Assembly (NCBI GenBank): GCA_002438345.1
Contig: DJUJ01000098.1
Span: forward strand, 61,459 to 74,232
DNA: 12,774 nucleotides
DNA from: Paenibacillus sp. UBA6285
Lineage (GTDB): Bacteria; Bacillota; Bacilli; Paenibacillales; Paenibacillaceae
Reading direction: 5' to 3'
Each line of letters begins with the position of its first letter. Within the stretch, counting starts at the first letter, position 1. Positions 12,576-12,774 of this stretch are shown here, one piece after another. Made by a program: the position numbers and the translations under genes. The notes under the pieces are model-generated. The model made no database searches and was not told the DNA's origin. It saw nothing but the letters and a program-made list of their open reading frames with translations.

Positions 12576-12605
12576 ATTATAGAGCGCTCCTCAGCGATCC
12601 GTCAA
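12576..12605 (-). promoter_or_regulatory. Strong sigma-A promoter of abfA
   Basis: Minus strand: TTGACG (12600-12605), an 18-base spacer and TATAAT (12576-12581). The spacer contains the palindrome GAGCGCTC. It is the best-matching promoter in the window and lies 20 bases after the stop of the upstream DUF421-like gene. Confidence 0.8.
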
Positions 12606-12624
12606 TCTCCAATATGAATGAATG

Positions 12625-12774
12625 CTATTCTTTATCAATAGGTTTTCTTATCCCGTCTTCATAATAATCAAAAACAAGCTGATGCTGCGTTCCTCTTACC
12701 CCGTAAAATACGTCGGAGATGCGTTTCCCCTTACGTCTTAATTCGTTTTCCAGCCATTCTTTGGTCAGGCCATT
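12625..12774 (-). CDS. DUF421/YetF-like membrane protein, C-terminal end only
   Basis: The last 49 codons before TAG, running off the right edge. GLTKEWLENELRRKGK, then ISDVFYGVRGTQHQLVFDYY, matches the C-terminal cytoplasmic domain of the DUF421 (YetF/YdfR-type) family. Those are small proteins with a few N-terminal membrane helices and no firmly known function. The membrane part is outside the window. No terminator follows, so read-through into abfA is possible. Confidence 0.75.
   Translation of the reverse strand, partial: NGLTKEWLENELRRKGKRISDVFYGVRGTQHQLVFDYYEDGIRKPIDKE

Noticed and set aside
1..12774. CRISPR arrays, tRNA, rRNA or riboswitches
   Set aside because: No regularly spaced repeats, no cloverleaf or rRNA-like stretches and no recognizable aptamer cores were seen on either strand.

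Overview
The window looks like chromosomal DNA of a low-to-mid G+C Gram-positive bacterium. Paenibacillus or a close relative fits best: strong AGGAGG-type ribosome binding sites, sigma-A-like promoters, intrinsic terminators with U-tracts, and gene types common in that group (EmrB/QacA-type MFS with MarR regulators, a GH51 arabinofuranosidase with an ArsR-type regulator, LamG-bearing arabinan enzymes, a DUF421/YetF protein). The genus is an inference from sequence character; no marker gene is present.

Layout. (1) 1-1222, minus strand: the first 60 codons of an FAD-dependent oxidoreductase, tightly coupled behind a full-length transposase/integrase-like protein. By a by-eye alignment, that protein has lost all three catalytic acidic residues (S, N and Q in place of D, D and E). 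(2) 1316-2130: a PPP-family metallophosphatase whose only well-placed start codon appears to be ATC, bounded by two intrinsic terminators. (3) 2146-5057: a 14-helix drug-efflux MFS protein, probably started at CTG, flanked by two paralogous MarR regulators. (4) 5140-6712: an amidase-signature hydrolase with an intact Lys-Ser-Ser triad, divergent from the second MarR gene. (5) 6744-9179: a TetR regulator divergent from a two-gene ABC-2 exporter, with repeated ATGAAATA/TATTTCAT operator-like elements between them. (6) 9180-12605: an arabinan-utilization region that looks partly decayed. It holds a broken LamG-domain fragment with its terminator, an ArsR-type regulator split by one in-frame TGA, a cysteine-rich small protein, and an intact GH51 alpha-L-arabinofuranosidase whose promoter is followed by a 38-bp near-palindrome. 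(7) 12625-12774: the C-terminal end of a DUF421/YetF-like protein.

How the parts work together. Regions 3-5 are sensor-regulated export and detoxification modules: MarR/MFS, MarR/amidase and TetR/ABC. Each has inverted repeats overlapping or adjoining a recognizable promoter. Region 6 looks like an arabinose-polymer locus in which AbfA remains intact, while the upstream arabinan-type enzyme is reduced to a scrap and the regulator carries a nonsense codon. That may leave abfA constitutively expressed. A TTATTAAT half-site shared by the abfA operator and the arsR leader supports a regulatory link.

The most unusual element is the left-end pair: an apparently catalysis-dead, domesticated DDE protein in an operon with a flavoprotein. 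Its role is not evident from the sequence.
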